Below are positions 6,022 through 13,190 of a stretch of 22,538 bases of DNA, one piece after another. Position numbers and translations under genes: made by a program. The first letter of the stretch is position 1; each line of letters opens with the position of its first letter. The stretch spans positions 1 to 22,538 of the forward strand of contig JAIYCF010000087.1 in assembly GCA_027488165.1 (NCBI GenBank), in the 5' to 3' direction. Source of the DNA: Streptomycetaceae bacterium (GTDB lineage: Bacteria; Actinomycetota; Actinomycetes; Nanopelagicales; Nanopelagicaceae). The notes below the pieces were generated by a model. It was not told the DNA's origin. It ran no database searches and worked only from the letters and a program-made list of their open reading frames with translations.

Positions 6022-7541
6022 GTAAATCAATTACTAGTAAACCTGCCGTTGCAGTAATCGGTGCCGGCATGGGCGGAATGGCGACTGCCGCACGTTTAGC
6101 AAAAGCCGGCCACCAAGTCACTGTTTATGAAGCATCTGATCGCCATGGCGGTAAATGCCGCACCGAATGGATTGGCAACTACGCATTTGATACCGGACCT
6201 TCACTTTTAACTCTGCCTGCCGTATATCGCGACTTCTTTCAGCGAACTGGTGAAGTAATGGGCCGAGTTCTGGAGTTGGTACCGGTTAACCCATCATTTG
6301 ATTACCGTTTTGCTGATGGCAAGACTGTGAAATTTGCCAACTTATCTCGGAAAGAGACTTTAGCTGCAGTTAAAGAATCACTCGGAGATAACGCTGCCCA
6401 CGAGTGGGATCGAGTTATGAGTAAAGCAGAGGCGATGTGGGATGTTTCGCGCGAACCCTTTATCGAGTCTGAACTTCGATCCATCGCCTCACTTTTTAAG
6501 CGCCCTACTTTGCTGCGCGACTTACGCATCATCGCGCCATGGAAATCACTGCGTGATCTAAAGATTGAGGATCTCCACCTAAGAAATATCTTGGATCGCT
6601 ATGCAACCTATAGTGGATCTGACCCACGCGTTGCACCTGCAGTCCTGGCATCTATCGCCTTCGTTGAAGAAGCATTCGGTGCCTGGCATATAAACGGTGG
6701 AGTTGGAAAGTTAGCCGATGCCGTTTATCAACGCTGCCTTGATCGCGGCGTGAAGTTTGAATTCAACTCCCCGGTAACTTCGATAAACCATAACGGCAAT
6801 CAGGTAACCGGCGTTACATTAAGTTCCGGAAGTGCAGTTGAATACGAAATCGTTGTAGCAAACGCTGATGCTTCACTGGTCTACAACAAGTTGATTTCAG
6901 GCAAAGTCACTAAGTTAAAGCGCACCCGCAAGAACTTGGCAAAAGCCGAACCATCATTGGCAGGCTTCTCGCTACTTCTTGGACTTCGCCCAAGTGATAA
7001 ACCCTCTGGCCTATCGCATCACAACGTTCTCTTCCCGAAAGACTACGACCAAGAATTCGAAGATATCTTCAACCGCAAAGTGCCGGTTGTGGATCCAACT
7101 ATTTATATCTGCGCACCAAATGATGATGCAATGGTTAAACACCCAGGACATGAAGCGTGGTTTGTGCTGGTTAACGCACCTCGCCATAGCGAAAGCGGTA
7201 TTGATGGGTTTAACTGGAGCGATAAAGATGCCAATCATCGCTATGCGATGAAGATCGTCGATGCAATTGAAGCGCGCGGAATATCAGTTAGAGACCGCTT
7301 GGAAGTGTTGGAGATTCGCACACCTGCAGATCTCGAGCGCACAGTCATGGCGCCAGGTGGTTCTATCTACGGAACGTCAAGCAATGGTGCGCGTTCAGCA
7401 TTTTTGCGCGCCAAGAATCGTTCGCCACTTAAAGGTCTGTACTGCGTTGGTGGATCGGCACATCCAGGTGGAGGCTTACCGTTGGTTGGGCTAAGCGCTG
7501 AAATTGTTGCGCAAGCTGTTGTGGGCCCAACGACTCACTAA
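6018..7541 (+). CDS. crtD: CrtD-like carotenoid 3,4-desaturase (CrtI family)
   Basis: 507 residues from the ATG at 6018, which overlaps the glycosyltransferase stop as ATGA; an earlier in-frame start at 5943 only adds unrelated residues. The N-terminus has the FAD/NAD-binding fold VAVIGAGMGGMATAARL (11-27) with the acidic EASDRHGGKCRTE, then the substrate-side FDTGPSLLTLP. The C-terminus has GSIYGTSSNGARSAFLR and CVGGSAHPGGGLPLVGLSAE, typical of the phytoene desaturase superfamily. It differs clearly from the second desaturase in this window (10110-11594), and its place in an operon with CruF-, CrtA- and CruG-like genes points to desaturation at C-3,4 of a 1-hydroxylated end. A role as another step of phytoene or neurosporene desaturation cannot be excluded. 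Its 3' end overlaps the convergent phosphatidyltransferase by 51 bp. Confidence 0.82.
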   Translation: MSKSITSKPAVAVIGAGMGGMATAARLAKAGHQVTVYEASDRHGGKCRTEWIGNYAFDTGPSLLTLPAVYRDFFQRTGEVMGRVLELVPVNPSFDYRFADGKTVKFANLSRKETLAAVKESLGDNAAHEWDRVMSKAEAMWDVSREPFIESELRSIASLFKRPTLLRDLRIIAPWKSLRDLKIEDLHLRNILDRYATYSGSDPRVAPAVLASIAFVEEAFGAWHINGGVGKLADAVYQRCLDRGVKFEFNSPVTSINHNGNQVTGVTLSSGSAVEYEIVVANADASLVYNKLISGKVTKLKRTRKNLAKAEPSLAGFSLLLGLRPSDKPSGLSHHNVLFPKDYDQEFEDIFNRKVPVVDPTIYICAPNDDAMVKHPGHEAWFVLVNAPRHSESGIDGFNWSDKDANHRYAMKIVDAIEARGISVRDRLEVLEIRTPADLERTVMAPGGSIYGTSSNGARSAFLRAKNRSPLKGLYCVGGSAHPGGGLPLVGLSAEIVAQAVVGPTTH

Positions 7542-8123
7542 GTAAAAGCTAAATACTTGAAGTGCACTCAGCACAGTCATGGCAAGGGTCACTAGGTTAA
7601 GGTCGATTGCGTAAGCAACCAGAGCAATAAAGATAAAGCTGGCTCGTACTGGTCGTTCTGCCGGCGTTACAACTCCAACTTCGCTAACGCCTAAACCACC
7701 GAGACGTGCGCGCGCATATTCCTGAGTCGAGGCAATTACATAAGTGAGTAGGACTATCCATGCTGGCGCACCTATGCGATAGGCGACGTAGAACCAGAGC
7801 GCTTCGCTAATGCGATCTGCAACGGAATCTAGAGTCGCGCCAAACTGGCTCTCGCGGTTTTGGTAGATAGCGACGCTGCCATCAATGCCATCGGCATAGA
7901 GTGAAAGAACTAGCAACGGGATCGTCCAGAACGAGAGCGGATTAACCGCCATCGCGAGAGCGAAAACAATTCCAAGGAGCGTCAGTAAATTGGGCGTTAT
8001 TCGAAGCGCAGACATGAATCTGGCGGAGCCATAAGAAATATTTAGCCAGGCTTTTACGATTCCTTTAATTTCGGCGTTGCCGTGGAGCGCGCTCCACTTA
8101 GCAAAAAAATCTGCTTTATTCAT
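7491..8123 (-). CDS. CDP-alcohol phosphatidyltransferase family membrane protein
   Basis: 210 residues with about five or six membrane segments. The CDP-alcohol phosphotransferase signature is present: ADGIDGSVAIYQNRESQFG followed by ATLDSVADR, with all four metal-binding aspartates at the right spacing. The usual arginine of DGxxAR is isoleucine (DGSVAI). Such enzymes transfer a phosphatidyl group from CDP-diacylglycerol to an alcohol. Whether the alcohol here is glycerol-3-phosphate, inositol phosphate or something else is not readable. The ATG at 8123 overlaps the metF stop (ATGA), so the two form an operon and translation is coupled. A link to the neighbouring carotenoid genes is possible but not shown. 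It converges on and overlaps the CrtD-like gene by 51 bp. Confidence 0.85.
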   Translation of the reverse strand: MNKADFFAKWSALHGNAEIKGIVKAWLNISYGSARFMSALRITPNLLTLLGIVFALAMAVNPLSFWTIPLLVLSLYADGIDGSVAIYQNRESQFGATLDSVADRISEALWFYVAYRIGAPAWIVLLTYVIASTQEYARARLGGLGVSEVGVVTPAERPVRASFIFIALVAYAIDLNLVTLAMTVLSALQVFSFYLVSRWAHNSLRNNFSA

Positions 8124-9001
8124 CCACGTTTCTTATCTTTAATCTGTTCGAAGATTTCGCGTGTTGCCGAAGAAGTATTCATTGTGTAGAAATGGAGCCC
8201 AGGTACACCTGCATCTAACAAATCTTCACAGAGACCTGTAGCAATTTCTACGCCTAACTTACGTACGTCATCTGGTGAATCTTTCAGCGCTTCAAAACGC
8301 TCTGCGATCTTTGATGGAATAGGTGTGCCGCTTAACTCGGCCATGCGATTTAACTGGGCAACATTTGTAACAGGCAATATCCCGGCGATGATCGGAAGTT
8401 GTGAGCCGCGAGCCGACAAGCGATCAACCAGCGCCTTCCATTTATCAACTTCGAAGAAGAACTGGGTTGTTGCAAATGAAGCCCCTGCTTTTTCTTTACG
8501 CAGGAGCACTTCAATATCTTCATCAAAATTTAGACCTGATGCAGGATGGCCATCCGGAAATGCGGCAACGCCAATTGTGAATCCACCAACTTCAGCAGCA
8601 AGCGTTACTAGTTCGTCCGCATGATTTAAACCGCCTGGTGTCGGTGTCCATGGTGCGCGCGGTCCTCCAGTTGGATCTCCGCGAAGCGCCAAAATGTTGT
8701 GTATCCCTGCCTGCTTGTAACGTGCCAAAATTTCAATTAGCTCATCTCGCGTAGAGCCAACGCAAGTTAAGTGTGCAACCGTTGGAATATGCGTGCGCTG
8801 TGTTATCTCAGAAGTAATCCGGATTGTGCGATCGCGAGTGGTGCCACCTGCGCCATAAGTTACTGAGATGAAATCTGGGGCAATTGGCTCAAGGGCGCGC
8901 ATAGCGCTCCAGAGGCGTTCTTCACCTTCTGGGTCTTTCGGAGGAAAGAACTCAAAGGAGTAAGTAACGCCTTCGCCGATCTCCTTCATGCGCATCTCCA
9001 C
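8120..9001 (-). CDS. metF: Methylenetetrahydrofolate reductase
   Basis: About 293 residues when started at GTG 9001. The enzyme is an FAD-containing TIM barrel that reduces 5,10-methylene-THF to 5-methyl-THF for methionine synthesis. Visible motifs are YSFEFFPPKDPEGEE at the N-terminus (catalytic Glu in EFFPPK), FISVTYGAGGTTRDRT, HLTCVGSTRDEL, ILALRGDPTGG and ATTQFFFEVDKW, with PIIAGILPVTN later. The start is chosen because a minus-strand TACCCT lies exactly six bases before GTG 9001, predicting a leaderless mRNA; nearby ATGs at 8995 and 8989 and a GTG at 9046 are alternatives. It is divergent from the prenyl synthase gene and co-transcribed with the phosphatidyltransferase. Confidence 0.93.
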   Translation of the reverse strand: MEMRMKEIGEGVTYSFEFFPPKDPEGEERLWSAMRALEPIAPDFISVTYGAGGTTRDRTIRITSEITQRTHIPTVAHLTCVGSTRDELIEILARYKQAGIHNILALRGDPTGGPRAPWTPTPGGLNHADELVTLAAEVGGFTIGVAAFPDGHPASGLNFDEDIEVLLRKEKAGASFATTQFFFEVDKWKALVDRLSARGSQLPIIAGILPVTNVAQLNRMAELSGTPIPSKIAERFEALKDSPDDVRKLGVEIATGLCEDLLDAGVPGLHFYTMNTSSATREIFEQIKDKKRG

Positions 9002-9007
9002 GCGGTC

Positions 9008-9017
9008 AGGGTACCGT
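9008..9017. promoter_or_regulatory. Back-to-back -10 elements between metF and crtE
   Basis: The ten bases AGGGTACCGT carry a minus-strand TACCCT (9008-9013) and a plus-strand TACCGT (9012-9017) overlapping by two bases. Each is followed by six bases and then GTG (minus 9001, plus 9024). The geometry is the same as between the first two genes of the window (967-976). No convincing -35 boxes are visible. Confidence 0.6.
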
Positions 9018-9023
9018 TGCGCC

Positions 9024-10109
9024 GTGGTTAACGATGCACGTGGCACGCTTTTGGCGGTACGCGAGACGGTTCAAAGTGAATTAACTTCTTATCTGACCTT
9101 GCAGCGCGAATATTTGAGTGGCATTGGCTCTGAGTTAATCCCGGTATGCGATGCCCTGGAATCTTTCTTACTTGAAGGTGGGAAGCGCCTTCGCCCTTTA
9201 TTCGCATATGCCGGCTTTGCGGCAACTGGCAAAGTTGCAACCGCTGCTGATATTCGCGCATTTACCAGCCTAGAACTCTTACAAGCATGCGCTCTGATCC
9301 ATGATGACTTAATGGATCGCTCAGATACGCGTCGCGGAAAACCTGCGATACATCGCCACTTTGAAAACTTGCATCAACAAGAAGCGATGAACGGTTTGGC
9401 AGATCAATTTGGTGAAGCAGCTGCAGTTCTACTCGGTGATTTAGCTTTAGTTTGGTCAGATCATTTACTTCATACATCAGGTGTTGAAAATAGCGCGCTT
9501 TTATCTGCGCTAAAGGTTCACGATGAGATGCGTATCGAGTTAATGGCAGGACAGTATTTAGATGTTCGTGAAGCAGGTGAGCGCTCCCCTAGCGTTGATC
9601 GGTCGCTTCGCATTGCGCGTTACAAATCTGGAAAATACACAATTGAACGTCCGCTGCACCTAGGCGCATCACTTGCAATTACAGATGAGGCAGAGAGAAA
9701 AGATCTAACCAATATCTTGAGCGCATATGGTCTACCGCTGGGTGAGGCCTTCCAATTGCGCGATGACATGCTCGGCATCTTTGGTGATCCATCCGTTACA
9801 GGTAAGCCTGCCGGTGATGACATTCGCGAAGGCAAGCGCACTGTCTTGATGGCGATGACGCTAGAGCGCGCAGATCAAACAAGCGCAGCCAAGATCACCG
9901 CCGCCTTGGGCCGCGAAGATCTAACCGTCGATCAAATCGAAGAAGTGCGTGCGCTCATAACCGCTACTGGCGCGGTTAAAGTTGTCGAAGATCTCATCGA
10001 GGGGCTACTTTCCAACGCGCTAACTGCGGCAAACTCTGATGAAATTGACCCTTCAGCCCGCGAGTTACTGATTGAACTCGCAACTAGCGCAACTCGTAGG
10101 AGCCATTAA
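9024..10109 (+). CDS. crtE: Polyprenyl diphosphate synthase, probably geranylgeranyl diphosphate synthase
   Basis: 361 residues from GTG 9024. Both aspartate-rich motifs of trans-prenyl synthases are present: HDDLMDRSDTRRG (DDxxD, about 94-98) and FQLRDDMLGIFGD (about 246-258); GGKRLRP sits near residue 55. The enzyme condenses isopentenyl diphosphate onto an allylic diphosphate, and the next genes (crtI, crtB) make geranylgeranyl diphosphate the expected product. Product length cannot be proved from sequence, and a dual role in quinone side-chain supply is possible. The start is favoured by TACCGT six bases upstream; an in-frame ATG at 8988 would overlap metF. The gene is followed with no gap by crtI (TAAATG). 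Its divergence from metF matches idsA2 in mycobacteria. Confidence 0.9.
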   Translation: MVNDARGTLLAVRETVQSELTSYLTLQREYLSGIGSELIPVCDALESFLLEGGKRLRPLFAYAGFAATGKVATAADIRAFTSLELLQACALIHDDLMDRSDTRRGKPAIHRHFENLHQQEAMNGLADQFGEAAAVLLGDLALVWSDHLLHTSGVENSALLSALKVHDEMRIELMAGQYLDVREAGERSPSVDRSLRIARYKSGKYTIERPLHLGASLAITDEAERKDLTNILSAYGLPLGEAFQLRDDMLGIFGDPSVTGKPAGDDIREGKRTVLMAMTLERADQTSAAKITAALGREDLTVDQIEEVRALITATGAVKVVEDLIEGLLSNALTAANSDEIDPSARELLIELATSATRRSH

Positions 10110-11594
10110 ATGCCCGCAAAGGTAAAGGGACCAACCGATCACGTAGTCGTTGTTGGCGCAGGACTTGCTGGGTTAAGCGCTGCACTTCGCTTAGCGGGCG
10201 CCGGTCGCAAAGTCACAGTCGTTGAACGCGAATCTGTTCCGGGTGGTCGCAACGGTCTGTTGGAAAAAGATGGTTACTCATTTGATACCGGTCCATCTGT
10301 TTTAACTATGCCTTCACTAATTCAAGATGCATTTAGCTGCGTCGGTGAAGATATGAAGGATTGGTTAGAGCTTTCACCGCTTAAGCCGTTGTATCGCGCT
10401 TTTTATCACGATGGTTCGCAGATCGATGTGCATGCCAATACCGCTGAGATGGAAGAAGAGATCCGTCGCACAGTTAGTGCCGAAGAAGCCCTTGGCTATC
10501 GCCGTTACGTAGATTTCGTTACCAAGTTATACAAGTACGAGATGAACGATTTTATTGATCGCAATATCGATTCACCATTTAATTTATTGACCCCTAACCT
10601 GGCGCGCTTGATCGCACTCGGTGGATTTAGAAGACTTTCGCCAAAGGTAAATCAATTCCTTAAAGATCCGCGCTTGCAGAAGGTTTACTCATTCCAGGCT
10701 ATGTATGCAGGCGTTAGCCCACAACAGGCGTTAGCAATTTATGCAGTTATTGCTTATATGGATTCCGTAAATGGCGTCTTCTTCCCTAAAGGTGGAATGC
10801 ATGCTGTACCTCGCGCACTTGCTGCCGCAGCGCAAAAGCATGGCGTGACTTTCAAATACAGCACGACCGTAACTCGCCTAGAAGTTGAGAACGGTCGCGC
10901 CAAAGCGGTCATAACTGATAAGGGCGAACGCATCGAATGCGATGTGGTCGTGATGAACCCAGATCTACCCGTTGTGTGGCGTGATCTACTTGGCAAAACC
11001 CCACTAAACATTAAGCGCCTTAAGTACTCACCTTCGTGTGCAACTTTACTAGTTGGTTCTTCTAAGAAATATGACCACGTCGCTCACCACAATATTCACT
11101 TCGGCGAATCTTGGGATGGCGTCTTTGATGAGCTAATCAAGAAGAAGACTCTGATGTCAGATCCATCAGTTCTTGTAACTATCCCTACTAAAGATGATGC
11201 TGCACTAGCACCTGCTGGGAAAGAGAGTTATTACATTCTCTATCCAACTCCTAACTTGGATGCGGATATTGATTGGAAGACTCAAGCGCGTCCATATCGT
11301 GACCACATGATTAAGACTCTGGAAGATCGCGGTTACACCGGCTTTGGTGATTCGATTGAAACCGAAGTGATGACTACGCCACTTGATTGGCAAGCACAAG
11401 GAATGGAACGCGGCGCACCATTTGCTAGCGCACATACCTTCTTCCAAACCGGACCTTTCAGGCCTCGCAACATCGCAGCTGGTTTTGAAAATGTTGTCTT
11501 TGCCGGCTCAGGTACGCAGCCTGGCGTTGGTGTTCCGATGGTTTTGATTTCTGGTCGTTTAGCAGCAGAGCGAATCGTAGGTCCGGTTAAGTAA
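10110..11594 (+). CDS. crtI: Phytoene desaturase
   Basis: 494 residues, the normal CrtI length. The N-terminus has the dinucleotide-binding VVVVGAGLAGLSAALRL, VVERESVPGGRNG and FDTGPSVLTMP. The C-terminus has GAPFASAHTFFQTGPFRPRN and FAGSGTQPGVGVPMVLISG, the FAD-binding carotenoid desaturase signature. CrtI carries out successive desaturations of phytoene, usually to lycopene or neurosporene, at the membrane. The ATG directly follows the crtE stop and crtB begins directly after its own stop, so the three genes are translated from one message. It is the more CrtI-like of the two desaturases in the window; the other (6018-7541) is probably the 3,4-desaturase. Confidence 0.93.
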   Translation: MPAKVKGPTDHVVVVGAGLAGLSAALRLAGAGRKVTVVERESVPGGRNGLLEKDGYSFDTGPSVLTMPSLIQDAFSCVGEDMKDWLELSPLKPLYRAFYHDGSQIDVHANTAEMEEEIRRTVSAEEALGYRRYVDFVTKLYKYEMNDFIDRNIDSPFNLLTPNLARLIALGGFRRLSPKVNQFLKDPRLQKVYSFQAMYAGVSPQQALAIYAVIAYMDSVNGVFFPKGGMHAVPRALAAAAQKHGVTFKYSTTVTRLEVENGRAKAVITDKGERIECDVVVMNPDLPVVWRDLLGKTPLNIKRLKYSPSCATLLVGSSKKYDHVAHHNIHFGESWDGVFDELIKKKTLMSDPSVLVTIPTKDDAALAPAGKESYYILYPTPNLDADIDWKTQARPYRDHMIKTLEDRGYTGFGDSIETEVMTTPLDWQAQGMERGAPFASAHTFFQTGPFRPRNIAAGFENVVFAGSGTQPGVGVPMVLISGRLAAERIVGPVK

Positions 11595-12500
11595 GTGAGT
11601 GAGTTAAACGCTGCAGGGATTACCGACCCACAACTACGGGCTTCTTATTCCGAGTGCAAACGTCTTAACTCGCTCCATGGAAAAACTTATTACCTTGCAA
11701 CTTTGCTTCTTCCAGCGAGCAAGCGTCCATTTGTTCATGCCCTTTATGGTTTTGCGCGCTACGCCGATGAGATTGTCGATGATTTAGCCTCAACGTTGAC
11801 TCCACAAGAGAAGGCAGAAGTTCTGCGCACTTGGAGCTCTGAGGTTCTACGTGGTTTGGAAACTGGTAACAGCTCTGATCTCGTTGGTCGCGCGCTAATT
11901 GATACGGTGCAGCGCTTTGACATCCCCCACCAACATTTCGTGGATTTCTTACACTCTATGGAGATGGACTTAACTGTTACCGAGTACCAAACATTTGATG
12001 ATCTATACGAGTACGTATACGGATCTGCCGCAGTTATAGGTCTCCAGATGGTTCCTATCTTGGGCGGAGATACAGTTAATTCGTTAGAGGCTGCCAAAAA
12101 CCTTGGCGTTGCTTTCCAGCTTGCTAACTTCATCCGCGATGTCGGTGAAGATTTAGACCGCGGTCGCGTTTACTTGCCGCTGCAAGAACTTGCAGAGCAC
12201 GGTGTTACTCGTCAAATGTTAGAGGCTCGAAAGTTAACTCCCGAGATAGTTAGCGCTCTCAAATTTCAGATTGCACGAGTTCGCCAACTTCAGAAAGCCG
12301 CCGAACCTGGGATTGCATTACTGGATAAAACCAGCCAGCCATGCATTCGTGCGGCCAGTGAGTTGTATTGCGGAATCGTTGATGAGGTAGAAAAGATTGG
12401 TTACGACATCTTCAATAAGCGGGCTACAACATCAACTGCCCGCCGCGCACGTGTGGCGCTAGCGGCATACATCAGTGCCGTTGCAGCGCGTTTGCGCTAA
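11595..12500 (+). CDS. crtB: Phytoene synthase
   Basis: 301 residues starting at a GTG immediately after the crtI stop (TAAGTGAGTGAG). It has the squalene/phytoene synthase motifs YGFARYADEIVDD (DxxxD at 58-62) and ANFIRDVGEDLDRGRVYLP (about 177-195, second aspartate-rich motif). The enzyme joins two geranylgeranyl diphosphates head to head into phytoene, the first committed step of carotenoid synthesis, using the product of crtE and feeding crtI. Its TAA stop (12498-12500) is also the beginning of a possible -10 hexamer for the riboswitch transcript that follows. Confidence 0.93.
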   Translation: MSELNAAGITDPQLRASYSECKRLNSLHGKTYYLATLLLPASKRPFVHALYGFARYADEIVDDLASTLTPQEKAEVLRTWSSEVLRGLETGNSSDLVGRALIDTVQRFDIPHQHFVDFLHSMEMDLTVTEYQTFDDLYEYVYGSAAVIGLQMVPILGGDTVNSLEAAKNLGVAFQLANFIRDVGEDLDRGRVYLPLQELAEHGVTRQMLEARKLTPEIVSALKFQIARVRQLQKAAEPGIALLDKTSQPCIRAASELYCGIVDEVEKIGYDIFNKRATTSTARRARVALAAYISAVAARLR

Positions 12501-12503
12501 AGT
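12498..12503 (+). promoter_or_regulatory. Possible -10 (TAAAGT) embedded in the crtB stop codon
   Basis: TAAAGT fits TANNNT and uses the crtB stop TAA as its first three bases. By the spacing seen at leaderless genes nearby, transcription would begin at about 12510, exactly at the first paired base region of the TPP riboswitch. The riboswitch could instead be read through from the crtE promoter. Confidence 0.4.
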
Positions 12504-12509
12504 AAATCT

Positions 12510-12593
12510 CGCGGGAGCCGCTGATACGGCTGAGAGGATCTGAAATCCAGATCGACCGCTTGACCCGTCCGGTAATGCGGACGCGGAAAGGGT
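12510..12593 (+). promoter_or_regulatory. TPP riboswitch (THI element) controlling pnuT translation
   Basis: The THI-box core is visible: CGCGGGAGCC, then GGCTGAGAGGAT, then TGACCCG and GGTAATGCGGACGCGG. Paired regions that can be drawn by hand are P2 GCGG (12511-12514) with CCGC (12556-12559), P3 AGCCG (12516-12520) with CGGCT (12527-12531), P3a GATCTG (12537-12542) with CAGATC (12548-12553), P5 GTCCG (12567-12571) with CGGAC (12578-12582), and P4 ACCC (12563-12566) with GGGT (12590-12593). The purine-rich AAAGGG (12587-12592), 7 nt before the pnuT ATG, is both the P4 3' strand and the ribosome binding site. Thiamine pyrophosphate binding would therefore hide it and block translation. No closing P1 helix is visible. 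Confidence 0.88.
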
Positions 12594-12599
12594 AAATCT

Positions 12600-13190
12600 A
12601 TGTCATCTACTTTTTTTACTATCTGGGGTTACGAACTTTCTTATTTAGAGCTAGTCGCTGTAATGGCCTCATTTATCGGAGTTGCACTTGGGATAACAGG
12701 TAAGCGAATTACTTGGCCTTGGTGGGCGCTTAGTTCAGTACTTTATGGAATTCTTTTCTTTCAATGGGAGCTCTACGCCAGCGCTGCACTTCAAATCGTA
12801 TTTATCATCGCTGCAATTGCAGGTTGGTTTGGATGGGAACCAACCGGTGCAAAACCTGGAAGGCTAAAAAATAGCCAGCGCGCATATGTTTTTATTGCAA
12901 TCATCTTGGCAACTCTGGCGTTAGCGCCACTTCTTAAGTATTGGGGCGCTGCATCAACTTATGCTGATGCGATTCTCTTCTTCGGTTCGCTTTCTGCACA
13001 AATTTTAATGGTCTATCAGAAGTATGAAACATGGATTATCTGGTTGATCGTAGACGCAGGCTATGTCGCACTTTATGCGTCGCAAGATTTACCTTTCACT
13101 ACAGCGCTATATGTAACCTTCACAATTCTTGCTGCCATGGGATGGAGTAAGTGGTATGGAGCTCATCGCCGCGCTATCCGATCTCTGTAA
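12600..13190 (+). CDS. pnuT: PnuC-family transporter, probably PnuT thiamine uptake
   Basis: 196 residues with about seven membrane segments and the PnuC-family aromatic pattern: WPWWALSSVLYGILFF (about 40-55), LYASAALQIVF, and a C-terminal WIIWLIVDAGYVALYASQ leading to LPFTTALYVTFTILAAMGW. PnuC-type proteins are facilitated-diffusion channels for vitamins (PnuC for nicotinamide riboside, PnuX for riboflavin, PnuT for thiamine). The TPP riboswitch directly upstream makes thiamine, or a precursor, the likely substrate. The ATG at 12600 is set by the AAAGGG at the riboswitch 3' end. The next gene starts inside its 3' end (35-bp overlap), so the two are co-translated. Thiamine auxotrophy of the host is suggested but cannot be judged from this window. 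Confidence 0.88.
   Translation: MSSTFFTIWGYELSYLELVAVMASFIGVALGITGKRITWPWWALSSVLYGILFFQWELYASAALQIVFIIAAIAGWFGWEPTGAKPGRLKNSQRAYVFIAIILATLALAPLLKYWGAASTYADAILFFGSLSAQILMVYQKYETWIIWLIVDAGYVALYASQDLPFTTALYVTFTILAAMGWSKWYGAHRRAIRSL

Noticed and set aside
7491..7541. Frameshift or misassembly where the CrtD-like and phosphatidyltransferase genes overlap by 51 bp
   Set aside because: Both proteins end naturally with family-typical C-termini, and convergent 3' overlaps also occur at 1468-1471 and 18398-18421, so this looks like normal compaction.
8988..9023. Upstream ATG start for crtE and upstream GTG (9046) start for metF
   Set aside because: Both would make the divergent genes overlap. The GTG codons at 9024 and 9001 each have a TANNNT hexamer at six bases and give normal protein N-termini.
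11759..12133. Antisense open frame of about 124 codons opposite crtB
   Set aside because: It is a shadow of the phytoene synthase codons, with no start signal or family motif.
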